DNA of 64,000 nt from Sulfuritalea sp. (GTDB lineage Bacteria > Pseudomonadota > Gammaproteobacteria > Burkholderiales > Rhodocyclaceae). The stretch is from the NCBI GenBank assembly GCA_016710465.1, contig JADJVS010000012.1, positions 186,001-250,000 of the forward strand. The letters run 5' to 3'. Both the position numbers and the translations under genes were made by a program. A model generated the notes under the pieces. It did not search any database and was not told the origin of the DNA. It saw only the letters and a program-made list of their open reading frames with translations. Positions within the stretch are counted from its first letter, which is position 1, and each line of letters begins with the position of its first letter. Shown in pieces: positions 1-8,103 of the stretch.

Positions 1-851
1 GCCGTCACCGATAACGACGATTCGGCACCGGCATCTGCCACGGGGCCGGCCGGTTCCGCACCAGTCGCCTTGGCGTCGGCCACCGATGCTTCGCCGATGG
101 CACCGGCCGCCGGCGGCGGTGCGACCGCCACGCCGGCTCCTACTACCGTATCGCCAGGTCCCAGCAGGGAATCGAAGAAGCCGAGGAAGAACGCCAGATT
201 TACCAATGCCACCACCGCAACCAGTCCTATCAGGACTATGTTTCTGGCAGCCAACTTTCTCTTTGACGGTCGGTGGGCGATGAGAATCTCACGTGCGATG
301 CGGGGCGATGGTTCGGTACGTGAGGCTTCCGACGTCGACGTACCAGACGCCTTGCCGCCGTCGGCGGGTGACTCGCGGGTTGAATCGCTTTGCCTATCGG
401 GCGATTGCATTGGCGCGACTATGGTCGAACCCGTCGCGAGCGGATCCCCGGTAGCCTGCTCAGCCAGCATCACCGCTTCCACCGCCGATTGAACCGGCGC
501 ACGCACTGACTCTGCTTCGGCAAGTAAGGGGCTGCCATGATCGGGAGGTGACGACCTTGTCGCCAGCCCCGTCAGCTCGACTGCCGCCGGATCGGTGTTC
601 ATGATCGGATCAGGCACCGATACGGTTTCAGCCTCCGGCAGAGTCACCGCATAGGGCGGAAGACTGTCGCTCTTCAGTTCAGGGTGCGACGCGGCAGGGG
701 CCGGCAATTCCTCGACCGGCTCAAGGCTCAGCTCAGGAAATGTGCTTGGTGCAGCTTCGAGCTTATCCGTTGGTCGGTCGGCCCCTCGCGCTTCAGCCAG
801 CTTCATCTTCTCCTGGCTGGCACGCTGCAATGCATCGAGCAACAGGCTCAT
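1..851 (-). CDS. MSHA-type pilus biogenesis protein, MshN-like (3' part beyond window)
   Basis: An uninterrupted reading frame of 283 codons starts at ATG 851 and runs off the left edge. The N-terminus MSLLLDALQRAS followed by a short charged helix is typical of the single-pass inner-membrane proteins next to mshL/mshM, which usually carry TPR repeats in the C-terminal part; that part is not visible here. Residues about 30-200 are Pro/Ala/Ser-rich and probably disordered. A single hydrophobic segment at about residues 204-226 (NIVLIGLVAVVALV onward) is the membrane anchor. The start lies just past the TGA of mshL, so the two genes are tightly coupled. The MshN assignment rests on position and topology, not on a seen domain. 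Confidence 0.7.
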   Translation of the reverse strand, partial: MSLLLDALQRASQEKMKLAEARGADRPTDKLEAAPSTFPELSLEPVEELPAPAASHPELKSDSLPPYAVTLPEAETVSVPDPIMNTDPAAVELTGLATRSSPPDHGSPLLAEAESVRAPVQSAVEAVMLAEQATGDPLATGSTIVAPMQSPDRQSDSTRESPADGGKASGTSTSEASRTEPSPRIAREILIAHRPSKRKLAARNIVLIGLVAVVALVNLAFFLGFFDSLLGPGDTVVGAGVAVAPPPAAGAIGEASVADAKATGAEPAGPVADAGAESSLSVT

Positions 852-852
852 G

Positions 853-2796
853 TCATGGCCGCCCGGGTGCCGGCCTACCCCTGTCGGCCGGTTGGTAGAA
901 GGCTTCCCTGGCCTCGGGCAGGTTTGCGCGGAACTGACGGAAGTCGCCGTCCAGGCTGCTGTCGGTAAGCACCGTGGGGCGCAGGAAAATCACCAGTTCG
1001 GTCTTTCTGCTGCGATTGTCGGTGTATTTCAGTAGATCGCCCACCACGGGCACGTTACCGATGCCCGGCAAACCATCGGTCTTGCGATCACGGGTATCCT
1101 GGATGAGGCCGCCGAGAACCGCTATGTCGCCGGACTGCACCCGCAGGATGGACTCCATCTCGCGGCTCTGGACCACCGGAATGCGATTGACGACGCCGGC
1201 ATTCGCCAGATCGGGATTTGGATCCGTGGCAAAAGAAGTGATGCGGCTGATCGTGGGCCGCAGATTGAGAATGACTTCGCCATGACCGCTGATTTGCGGG
1301 GTGACCGACATCAGGAATCCGACCGGGACCGTGTTTACATTGCTCGTGTAGGTTGCCGGGGTGGCAGCGGAGGTGGCGGTAGCGGCGGTTCCCGGGGTAA
1401 CCGTGATGGTGAAATACACCTCGTTGTCGACGACCTTGAGCAGGCTGGTCTGGCTATTAAGTACCGATACCTTGGGACTCGACAATACGCGCAGGGTGCC
1501 GAAAGACTCAAGCAGCCGCAGCGCCGTGGTCATGCTGTATTCCCAACTGGTCTTGTTCCAGGCCAGTCTGACAATGCTGCTGAGCACACCTCCGGTCAGT
1601 TGGCCGGTGGACGGACCCGCCGGCGCAAAACTGATCCCCGTTCCAGTCCCCGATCCCACCGTTCGCAGAAGTGACCAGTCGATACCCTGCTGAAAGCGGT
1701 CGGAGAGATCCACCTCGACAATCGTCGCCTCGATCAATACCTGACGCCGGGCATTCCCCATGATGCCATCGAGAAACTCGCGGACTTTTTCGTGCTGCCG
1801 CTGGGTGGCGCGAACATTGATTATGCCGTTTTCGGGATTGGCGATCACCGATCCGGTTTCCCGATAGCTGCGCGGCCCAACTGCCGCCTGGCCGCTTGTC
1901 GCGGGCGCGGCGACAGATGCTACGGGCGGTGGCGTCGGCGCCGTGGATGCCGCTGGCGGCGATGCGGTGGGCGTCGCAGCGCCCGCCGTCGCACCGCCCC
2001 CTCCAGCCTGGCCTGGCGTCGACACGGCGGTTGGAGCCGGAGCCGAGACCTGGACCCTGCCCGTTGTCGCTGAACTCGCGGTTGGAGCGGTCGATGCCGC
2101 CGCTACGGGTGCAGTACCGGCAGCCGAAGCGTCAACGATCGGGTCGGTTTGAGCGAGTATCTCGCGAAGATTCGCCACCAGAGTGACCCAGAACATGTTA
2201 TTCGCCTGATTCACGATGGAACTGTTCGAGGCATTGCTGCCAGTACCCCCGGTGCCGCTTCCCGTACTTGCGATGTTGGTCGAAATACTCACGGTGCTGT
2301 CAGCCCGGCGCGTGATGTTCGGATAATCTATACGGTATATCTTGAGAAAAGGCCGGTCGGGAGAGATCGTCAGGTTCTTGCCGTTCAGTTCGTAACGCAG
2401 GTCGACCTGTTTGCCAATGACATCGAGAATTTCGGTCAGTGTTTGATCGAGCACACTCATTGTCACGCTGCCGCTGATGCCCGGCTGGATGGAAACGTTC
2501 AGTTTGGCGTCGCGGGCGATGGCGAACAACAGATCCTGTACCGGCGTCTCATGTACCACCACACTATAAAGTTCCGGCTTCTCCATCGGCTTCGGCGGTT
2601 TGGGCAGCGGTGGCACGACAGCAAACTCGGGCGCCTTTCCGGGCACCGGAGGTGGCGGGTCCAGATGCTGGGTGGATGGCGGCGGGTTGGGGCTGGCGCA
2701 GGCCCCCAGCAGCGCCACGATGGCCAGGCGCAGCGGAATGGCGGAACGACGACGAGGCCCCGCAGCGACGACCATCTCCCCCTTGGCAGCGATCAA
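853..2796 (-). CDS. mshL: MSHA-type pilus secretin MshL
   Basis: 647-aa outer-membrane secretin that would form the pore for an MSHA-type IV pilus or related type II-like system. The N-terminus has a signal with a lipobox-like LLGAC (about residues 30-34). A short secretin N-domain follows, then a Pro/Ala/Thr/Ser-rich linker at about residues 175-300. The secretin core contains VLSSPKVSVLNSQ, a VPVG motif and the conserved C-terminal block with VQSGDIAVLGGLIQD and GIGNVPVVGDLL. The start is TTG at 2796: it has an AGGAG eight bases upstream and overlaps the mshM stop, whereas the next ATG (2775) lies directly against its purine run. It sits between mshM and an MshN-like gene in the usual order. 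Confidence 0.88.
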   Translation of the reverse strand: MIAAKGEMVVAAGPRRRSAIPLRLAIVALLGACASPNPPPSTQHLDPPPPVPGKAPEFAVVPPLPKPPKPMEKPELYSVVVHETPVQDLLFAIARDAKLNVSIQPGISGSVTMSVLDQTLTEILDVIGKQVDLRYELNGKNLTISPDRPFLKIYRIDYPNITRRADSTVSISTNIASTGSGTGGTGSNASNSSIVNQANNMFWVTLVANLREILAQTDPIVDASAAGTAPVAAASTAPTASSATTGRVQVSAPAPTAVSTPGQAGGGGATAGAATPTASPPAASTAPTPPPVASVAAPATSGQAAVGPRSYRETGSVIANPENGIINVRATQRQHEKVREFLDGIMGNARRQVLIEATIVEVDLSDRFQQGIDWSLLRTVGSGTGTGISFAPAGPSTGQLTGGVLSSIVRLAWNKTSWEYSMTTALRLLESFGTLRVLSSPKVSVLNSQTSLLKVVDNEVYFTITVTPGTAATATSAATPATYTSNVNTVPVGFLMSVTPQISGHGEVILNLRPTISRITSFATDPNPDLANAGVVNRIPVVQSREMESILRVQSGDIAVLGGLIQDTRDRKTDGLPGIGNVPVVGDLLKYTDNRSRKTELVIFLRPTVLTDSSLDGDFRQFRANLPEAREAFYQPADRGRPAPGRP

Positions 2797-4247
2797 GGCT
2801 TCGGCTCCTGGCGAATGCGTGCCCAGGTGCGAACTATTGGCTGGTTGTTCTTGAGTGCCTCGGGCAACTGGTGCAGCGCCCTTCTGGCTTCTTGTTCGGA
2901 TGCATACTGCCCGACGTAAACGGCGACTGAGCTCTTTCCGTTGTACGTACGATCATGGGCGAATATGGTCGACGAATCCACATGCTTTTCGATCAATTCA
3001 ATATACCCGGACAGGGGCTCCATCGAAGGAAGGCTGGCCAGTTGCAACGTGTAGCCGCGTGAATTCTTGTCGGCAAGGAAATTCTCCGTGCGCTTGATCA
3101 CCGCCTGAACGCGTACCGGGTCGTGGTCGGATCGAAGTTCCACCGGGGCTTGAACCGGGTAGGCGGGAAATGCCTGAGGTCCGTCGCTGGAGCCCGGCAA
3201 CTTCGCCGGAGACTGTTTGCCCTCTGGCGAGCTGACGGGCAATCCGTCCCTGGATACCGCGGCGACCGCCGAACTCACGGGCATCTTCGAAGCCAGTGCG
3301 TCTGCCGGCACAATAGGCGTACCACGCAACCAGCCCAGCATCAGAACCGCCATCAAAGCCATCGGCACCGCAAGCCCCAGTCCGGTCGCCCATAGCCGCC
3401 AGTCGGGCAAGGCAAACCTGGAGACGGACGCCGGATCAGTATGCAGTTCGCCGCAAGCTGCCTTGACATGACGCCTTTCAACCTGCCGCGCCCCTTCGGC
3501 ATAGGCAGCAAGCAGCGATTTGTCGGCCAGCAGATTGATCCGACGCGCCCTGCCTTGTGACGCCTTGAGCAGATACCCCAGCGCGCCATTGGTAAACAGT
3601 CGCCCGCCCCGCCAACCGGCAATGCGCAGGCGGTGATCGATGTAGGCAACGGCCTCATCCTTGGGCAGGGGCGGAAGCTCAAAACGATGGATCACGCGAT
3701 CCCGGACCTGACGCAGGCGCCGGTCCTGAAGCAAGGTATCCAGTTCAGGCTGACCGAACAGCATGATGTTCACCAGTTTGTGGCGATCGGTTTCCAGGTT
3801 CGACAATAGACGCACTTCTTCCAGCGACTCGGGCGGCATGGCATGCGCTTCGTCGATCACCAACAGAACGCGCTGTCCAAGTGAATGCCGACGCAGCAAC
3901 TCATGGTGCAACCCGGCCAGATTCTCTTCCGTCGTTGTGCACTGGCCGGACAAGCCGAGATCCCGCGAAATGGCACTGATGATTTCATCCCGGCTGAAGC
4001 AGGGGTTGGCCAGATACACCGTGCTGATGTCGGGCGGCAAGCGGCTGATCATCAAGCGCGCCAGCAGCGTCTTGCCGCTCCCCACTTCGGCTACGGCGGT
4101 AACTATGCCTTCTTCGTGGCTGGCGACATGCAACAGGGCGGTGAGCATGCCGCCACGCTGGCTACCAGAAAAAAAGAAATCAATGTCGGGAGTGATCTGA
4201 AACGGCGATTTCTCAAGGTCGAAGTGTTTCAGATAGAGAGCGGACAT
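2793..4247 (-). CDS. mshM: MSHA biogenesis ATPase MshM (ExeA/GspA-type AAA protein with SPOR-like tail)
   Basis: 484-aa membrane-anchored AAA ATPase of the ExeA/MshM family, thought to assist secretin assembly through peptidoglycan. Residues 1-270 form the ATPase: Walker A AEVGSGKT (53-60), Walker B LLVIDEAH (128-135), and the family signature around NIMLFGQPEL. The first Walker A position is Ala where most relatives have Gly. A membrane segment lies at about 286-308. The periplasmic part ends in a SPOR-like domain (GYTLQLASL to the C-terminus) that likely binds denuded glycan strands. It is the first visible gene of the leftward operon; the 287 bp to divergent trmL must hold both promoters, but I see no convincing consensus there. 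Confidence 0.87.
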   Translation of the reverse strand: MSALYLKHFDLEKSPFQITPDIDFFFSGSQRGGMLTALLHVASHEEGIVTAVAEVGSGKTLLARLMISRLPPDISTVYLANPCFSRDEIISAISRDLGLSGQCTTTEENLAGLHHELLRRHSLGQRVLLVIDEAHAMPPESLEEVRLLSNLETDRHKLVNIMLFGQPELDTLLQDRRLRQVRDRVIHRFELPPLPKDEAVAYIDHRLRIAGWRGGRLFTNGALGYLLKASQGRARRINLLADKSLLAAYAEGARQVERRHVKAACGELHTDPASVSRFALPDWRLWATGLGLAVPMALMAVLMLGWLRGTPIVPADALASKMPVSSAVAAVSRDGLPVSSPEGKQSPAKLPGSSDGPQAFPAYPVQAPVELRSDHDPVRVQAVIKRTENFLADKNSRGYTLQLASLPSMEPLSGYIELIEKHVDSSTIFAHDRTYNGKSSVAVYVGQYASEQEARRALHQLPEALKNNQPIVRTWARIRQEPKP

Positions 4248-4534
4248 TGCGTGTCACCGGCAAGCAGAGAGTATCAAAAGTATCTCTTTTTGTTCAATAT
4301 GCTGTAACGGGCTCCCGGGGAGCTTGCCTGGAATATAGACGACCGCGACCTTGGCTGAAGCGTCGTTCTGACCGCGTTTAATGCCGCATATATCGAATTC
4401 GCCGTGTCTGATCCTCCAGGCCGGACGCGAACGGTCCATACTGCACCATAGGGCCGCTGCCCAGGCAGGGTCCGTCGTGTTTCCTGACGATTCCCTTCGT
4501 CGAATTCTGTTCATCAGGGTTGGAAATTCGTTCC

Positions 4535-5020
4535 ATGTATCACGTCGTCCTCGTCGCCCCGGAAATTCCGCCCAACACCGGCAACGTGATCCGGCTGTGC
4601 GCCAATACGGGCTGTCGCCTGCACCTGGTCGAGCCGCTGGGCTTCGACCTTTCGGATGCGCAGTTGCGCCGCGCCGGGCTCGATTACGCCGAGATGACCT
4701 GTGTTACCGTGCATCGCGACTGGGCCGCGTGTCGGGCCGCATTGAGCGAAGCACGGTTGTTCGCGTTGACGACGAAGGGACATTGCCGTCACGCCAGCGC
4801 CAGTGCCCTGCATCCCTTCGGGAACTTTCAGGCCGGGGATGCATTTGTCTTCGGTTCGGAATCGCAAGGGCTGCCGGCGAAGCTGTTGGCGCAGTTCGAC
4901 GACGACCATCGCATTCGCTTGCCGCTGATCCCGGGCAACCGCAGCCTGAATCTGTCGAACGCGGTGGCGGTGATGGTCTACGAAGCCTGGCGCCAGCAAG
5001 GCTATGCCGGGGGAATCTGA
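4535..5020 (+). CDS. trmL: tRNA (cytidine(34)-2'-O)-methyltransferase TrmL
   Basis: 161-aa SPOUT-class methyltransferase (YibK/TrmL) that 2'-O-methylates the wobble nucleotide of leucine tRNAs. The motif EIPPNTGNVIRLCANTG (about 9-25) and the C-terminal knot elements FGSESQGLP and LPLIPGNRSLNLSNAVAV are all present, and length matches the family (150-160 aa). ATG 4535 is chosen over an in-frame TTG at 4520 because family members begin MYHVVL/MFHVVL and a GGAA lies nine bases upstream. It converges on gpsA with a 5-bp gap. Confidence 0.93.
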   Translation: MYHVVLVAPEIPPNTGNVIRLCANTGCRLHLVEPLGFDLSDAQLRRAGLDYAEMTCVTVHRDWAACRAALSEARLFALTTKGHCRHASASALHPFGNFQAGDAFVFGSESQGLPAKLLAQFDDDHRIRLPLIPGNRSLNLSNAVAVMVYEAWRQQGYAGGI

Positions 5021-5025
5021 CTCGG

Positions 5026-6006
5026 CTATTCGTGCCTTGCGCCGCGCGCCATCAATTGCTCGACGGCGGCACGCGGCGTGATGCGGCCGTCGAGTACGGC
5101 CGTGACGGCGCGCGTGATCGGCATATCGACGCCGAGCGCCTCGGCCCGGCGCGCGACCTCGCGGGCAGCGGGAACGCCCTCGGCAACATGACCAAGCTCC
5201 CTGATAACATCGGGTAGCGCACGTCCCTCGGCCAGCAACAGGCCGACGCGGCGATTGCGTGACAGTTCGCCGGTACAGGTCAGCATCAGGTCGCCCATGC
5301 CGGCCAGGCCCATGAAGGTTTCCCGCTTGGCGCCCAGGGCCTCGCCGAAGCGGGTGATTTCCACCAGGCCGCGAGTGATCAACGCGGCGCGGGCATTGTT
5401 GCCCAAGCCGAGGCCATCGCAGATGCCGGTGGCGATGGCCAGCACGTTCTTCACCGCCCCGCCGACTTCAGCGCCGACCAGGTCTTCGTTGGCGTAAATG
5501 CGCAGGTTTCCGCCGTGCAGGGCATTCGCGGTGGCAGCGGCGAACTCCGCATCCGTGGCCGCCAGAGTGATTGCCGTCGGCAGGCCGCGCGCGACTTCGA
5601 GCGCGAAGCTGGGACCGGTGAGCACGCCGCAGCGGGCCCGGCCCATGACTTCGGCCACCACCTGGTGCGGCAGCAGGCCGCTGCCGGCCTCGAGACCCTT
5701 GCAGACCCAGAGGAAAGGCGTTTCCGGCGCCACGGCCTTGAGACGTTCGAGCAATTCACGCAACCCGGCCAACGGGCCCGCGAGTATGGCCAGGCCAGCG
5801 CCGTCGAGCGCATCGGCAAAATCGGCGGTTACGCGCAAGCCCGTAGGAAAGGCACAACCCGGCAAATAGCGGGAGTTGGCCCGCTGGCGCGCCATCTCGT
5901 CAATTCGTGCCGCGTCCCGGCCCCAAAGCGCGACCTCGTGCCGGGCGGCAAAGGCAATCGCCAGGGCCGTACCCCAGGCGCCGGCGCCGAGCACCGCTAT
6001 GCGCAT
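5026..6006 (-). CDS. gpsA: Glycerol-3-phosphate dehydrogenase [NAD(P)+] GpsA
   Basis: 326-aa cytosolic enzyme reducing dihydroxyacetone phosphate to sn-glycerol 3-phosphate for phospholipid synthesis. The N-terminal dinucleotide motif VLGAGAWGTALA (4-15) and the C-terminal catalytic region with GAVKNVLAIATGICDGLGLGNN and GLAGMGDLMLTC are intact. It is the last gene of the leftward rhodanese-grxC-secB operon, a common betaproteobacterial arrangement, 42 bp downstream of the SH3 protein gene. Confidence 0.95.
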   Translation of the reverse strand: MRIAVLGAGAWGTALAIAFAARHEVALWGRDAARIDEMARQRANSRYLPGCAFPTGLRVTADFADALDGAGLAILAGPLAGLRELLERLKAVAPETPFLWVCKGLEAGSGLLPHQVVAEVMGRARCGVLTGPSFALEVARGLPTAITLAATDAEFAAATANALHGGNLRIYANEDLVGAEVGGAVKNVLAIATGICDGLGLGNNARAALITRGLVEITRFGEALGAKRETFMGLAGMGDLMLTCTGELSRNRRVGLLLAEGRALPDVIRELGHVAEGVPAAREVARRAEALGVDMPITRAVTAVLDGRITPRAAVEQLMARGARHE

Positions 6007-6048
6007 TGACTCTCCTTCCTCACCGCCCGCGCGTCGCGCGAGCCGAAA

Positions 6049-6498
6049 CTACATGCCCCAGACCTGGGCGACCTTGAGGAATCCGGCCTGGCCGTCTCGA
6101 TGCCTGACCTTGACCCACCCGCCCGGCGCCGCCTCGATCAGGTCCAGCACCACGTCGCGCTCGGCCTCGAACACCAGGGTCGACTTCTCAGCCGCGGCGG
6201 CGCGCACCTGCGCGCGATCGACGCGGACGATGACGGTGCGCCTGTCGGCGAGGTGCTTCTTTTCCATCCAGAATAGGTCGCCCTTGCCGTCGCGCACCTT
6301 GAACCAGCCGTCGAGGCTGACCACCAGTTCCACCGGCGTGCCGGCGTGCATCACAAACAGGGGCCTGGCCTTGGCCGATGGCGCGTCGTAGGCCGGCGCC
6401 GCTTCGGCGACACTGCGGTAGTCAAGCGCCCAGCTTGCCTGCGCCGCAAGCAGCGCGGCGAAAAACGTGACTTGCGCGGAAAATCGCCGTGGCGCCAT
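6049..6498 (-). CDS. Secreted SH3-domain protein
   Basis: 149-aa protein with a Sec signal peptide (hydrophobic FFAALLAAQASWA, likely cleavage near residue 24) and two tandem bacterial SH3-like repeats. The first runs through PVELVVSLDGWFKVRDGKGDLF, the second through LDLIEAAPGGWVKVRHRDG. Such periplasmic SH3 proteins are thought to contact peptidoglycan or partner proteins; the function of this family is not established. It sits 6 bp after secB in the operon. Confidence 0.8.
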   Translation of the reverse strand: MAPRRFSAQVTFFAALLAAQASWALDYRSVAEAAPAYDAPSAKARPLFVMHAGTPVELVVSLDGWFKVRDGKGDLFWMEKKHLADRRTVIVRVDRAQVRAAAAEKSTLVFEAERDVVLDLIEAAPGGWVKVRHRDGQAGFLKVAQVWGM

Positions 6499-6504
6499 CG
6501 CCGA

Positions 6505-6960
6505 CTATTGCAACTGGATGCGGCTCTCGCCCTGCTGCTGCTCCATCAGCCGCTGCTGGTAGAGCGACTCGAAATTCACCGGAGCAAGGATCACCGGCGG
6601 GAAGCCGGCGCGATTCACGGCGTCGGAAATTGTCTCGCGGGCGTAGGGAAAGAGGATATTGGGGCAGGCCACGGCCAGGATAGGCTCCATGTCCGCCTCG
6701 GGCACGTTGCGAATCTGGAAGATTCCGGCCTTGACCACCTCGACGAGGAAGAAAGCCTTTTCGCCTTCCTTGGCGTTAACCGTGATGGTCAACGCGACTT
6801 CGAACAGGCCATCGCCGACGGCTTGTGCCGCGCTCTGGATCTGCACCTCGATGCTGGGTGTTTCGCGCTCGAGGAATACCTGCGGGGCATTCGGCACCTC
6901 GATGGACAAATCCTTGACGTAAATCTTTTCGATGCTGAATACCGGCTGCTCGTCGCTCAT
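6505..6960 (-). CDS. secB: Protein-export chaperone SecB
   Basis: 151-aa cytosolic tetrameric chaperone that keeps preproteins unfolded and delivers them to SecA. Family landmarks are FSIEKIYVKDLSIEVPNAP near the N-terminus, FLVEVVKAGIFQI in the core, and CPNILFPYARETISDAVNRAGFPP, which forms the SecA-binding and substrate-groove region. Length is normal. It follows grxC and precedes the SH3 gene. Confidence 0.96.
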   Translation of the reverse strand: MSDEQPVFSIEKIYVKDLSIEVPNAPQVFLERETPSIEVQIQSAAQAVGDGLFEVALTITVNAKEGEKAFFLVEVVKAGIFQIRNVPEADMEPILAVACPNILFPYARETISDAVNRAGFPPVILAPVNFESLYQQRLMEQQQGESRIQLQ

Positions 6961-7004
6961 GATTTCTTCTTGGGAGGGGAAAGTGGTGTTGCGAATTCGG
7001 TCGA

Positions 7005-7262
7005 TCAGGCGGCAAGCAGGGGATCGAGCTTGCCCTGATGATCCAGTTCGTAGAGATCGTCACAGCCGCCGACATGGGTGTCGCCAATGAAAATTTGCGG
7101 CACGCTGCGGCGCCCGGTGCGCTCCATCATCTCCTCGCGCCGACCGGGATCGAGGTCAACACGCACTTTCTCGATTTCGGTGACGCCCTTGCGCGTCAGC
7201 AATTGTTCGGCACGAACGCAGTAGGGGCAAACCGCCGTTGAATACATCAGGACCTTGGGCAT
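7005..7262 (-). CDS. grxC: Glutaredoxin 3 (GrxC)
   Basis: 85-aa dithiol glutaredoxin, a glutathione-dependent disulfide reductase, with the active site CPYC at residues 12-15, the TVP-type loop SVPQIFIG and the glutathione-binding GGCDDLYEL. ATG 7262 is preferred over the upstream in-frame TTG (7280) because GGAG lies six bases before it and glutaredoxins begin directly with the first beta strand. It lies 14 bp after a rhodanese, which suggests shared use in thiol or persulfide handling. Confidence 0.94.
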   Translation of the reverse strand: MPKVLMYSTAVCPYCVRAEQLLTRKGVTEIEKVRVDLDPGRREEMMERTGRRSVPQIFIGDTHVGGCDDLYELDHQGKLDPLLAA

Positions 7263-7276
7263 GGCGGACTCCGGGA

Positions 7277-7687
7277 TCAATTCTTGGTGGTCAGCGGCAG
7301 GTTGGCATCGCGCCAGGCGGCGACGCCGCCCCCCAGGCTGAACACCTTGCCGAAACCGTGCTTCTTGAGATTGCCGCAGGCCGAGGTGGAACGGTTGCCC
7401 GTGGCGCAGACCACGATGATCGGCCGTTCCTTGAATTTCTCCAGCTCGGAAAGCCGGCTATCGAGCTGGCCCAGCGTGATGTGGCGCGCACCGCCGATGT
7501 GGCCGCCGCCCCATTCGCCGGTCTCGCGCACGTCGAGCACCACGGCATCTTCGCGGTTCATCATCAGCGTGGCCTCCGCCGGCGTCAGGCTCGCCACGGT
7601 ACCGCCGGCGATCAGCGGCCAGATCAGCATCCCGCCGCTGACCACGGCCAGCCCCACCCAAATCATGTTCTGCTGCAAAAATTCCAT
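7277..7687 (-). CDS. Membrane-anchored rhodanese-like sulfurtransferase
   Basis: 136-aa protein with one N-terminal membrane segment (MIWVGLAVVSGGMLIWPLIAG, about 8-28) followed by a single rhodanese domain. The active-site loop CATGNRS carries the catalytic Cys94; VVLDVRETGEWGGGHIGGA is the conserved CH2A-type region. It probably accepts or donates sulfane sulfur at the cytoplasmic membrane face. It is encoded between an ArsR-type regulator with a putative dithiol and glutaredoxin, consistent with a persulfide-responsive unit (inference). Confidence 0.9.
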   Translation of the reverse strand: MEFLQQNMIWVGLAVVSGGMLIWPLIAGGTVASLTPAEATLMMNREDAVVLDVRETGEWGGGHIGGARHITLGQLDSRLSELEKFKERPIIVVCATGNRSTSACGNLKKHGFGKVFSLGGGVAAWRDANLPLTTKN

Positions 7688-7693
7688 TGTCGT

Positions 7694-8017
7694 TCAGTCC
7701 TTGATGGCCGGCTCGCCGCAGAACACTTCGCGCATCAAGGCGATGAGTTGCAGCGTGCGCTGGTCGGCGATGCGGTAATACACCCGGTTGGCATCCTTGC
7801 GGGTTTGCAGGACGCCCTTGTCGCGAAGGATCGCGAGATGCTGTGAGATGTTGCTTTGCGAGGTGCCCACCGAATCGACAATGTCCTGCACGCAGGTTTC
7901 GTCGCCGCCGATGACGCAGAGGATTTTCAGGCGCAGTGGATGGGAGATCGCCTTCAGCGCTCGCGCCGCGGTTTCGATATGCTCCTGCCTTCCGATCAGA
8001 TCGTCGATTGCGTTCAT
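7694..8017 (-). CDS. ArsR/SmtB-family regulator, BigR/SqrR-like
   Basis: 107-aa winged-helix repressor. The helix-turn-helix is the segment DIVDSVGTSQSNISQHLAILRDKGVL (about 46-70), followed by the wing RVYYRIAD. It lacks the ELCVCDL metal motif of ArsR/SmtB; instead Cys34 (KILCVIGGDE) and Cys100 (REVFCGE) sit where the persulfide-sensing cysteine pair lies in BigR/SqrR/YgaV proteins, with an extra Cys42. ATG 8017 is chosen; an upstream in-frame extension would run over the promoter. It heads the operon containing a rhodanese and glutaredoxin. Sulfide or persulfide sensing is inferred, not shown. Confidence 0.82.
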   Translation of the reverse strand: MNAIDDLIGRQEHIETAARALKAISHPLRLKILCVIGGDETCVQDIVDSVGTSQSNISQHLAILRDKGVLQTRKDANRVYYRIADQRTLQLIALMREVFCGEPAIKD

Positions 8018-8062
8018 GCCTTGCCGCTCCGTATGGCCGTTGGTCCGGCGCAAAGATTGAAT

Positions 8063-8093
8063 ATTATAGAATACTGGTATTCACACGCATCAA
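8063..8093 (-). promoter_or_regulatory. Promoter and palindromic operator of the arsR-rhodanese operon
   Basis: On the minus strand a perfect TATAAT (8068-8063) is preceded at 19 bp by TTGATG (8093-8088). The spacer contains the palindrome GAATAC-TG-GTATTC (8069-8082), well placed to be the operator for the ArsR-type product and so to give autorepression. The same site overlaps the region upstream of gpmA, whose own promoter is weak in consensus terms. Confidence 0.55.
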
Positions 8094-8103
8094 GGCCGCA
8101 ATC

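Noticed and set aside
4248..4534. Promoters in the mshM-trmL gap
   Set aside because: Candidates such as TTGAAC-18-TACTCT on the minus strand match the consensus too weakly to list as features; the GTATC direct repeat and the GCTCC/GGAGC palindrome there have no clear role.
8027..8068. gpmA promoter TTGGTC-16-TATTAT
   Set aside because: Weak -35 and overlap with the stronger divergent promoter make it too uncertain for a separate entry.
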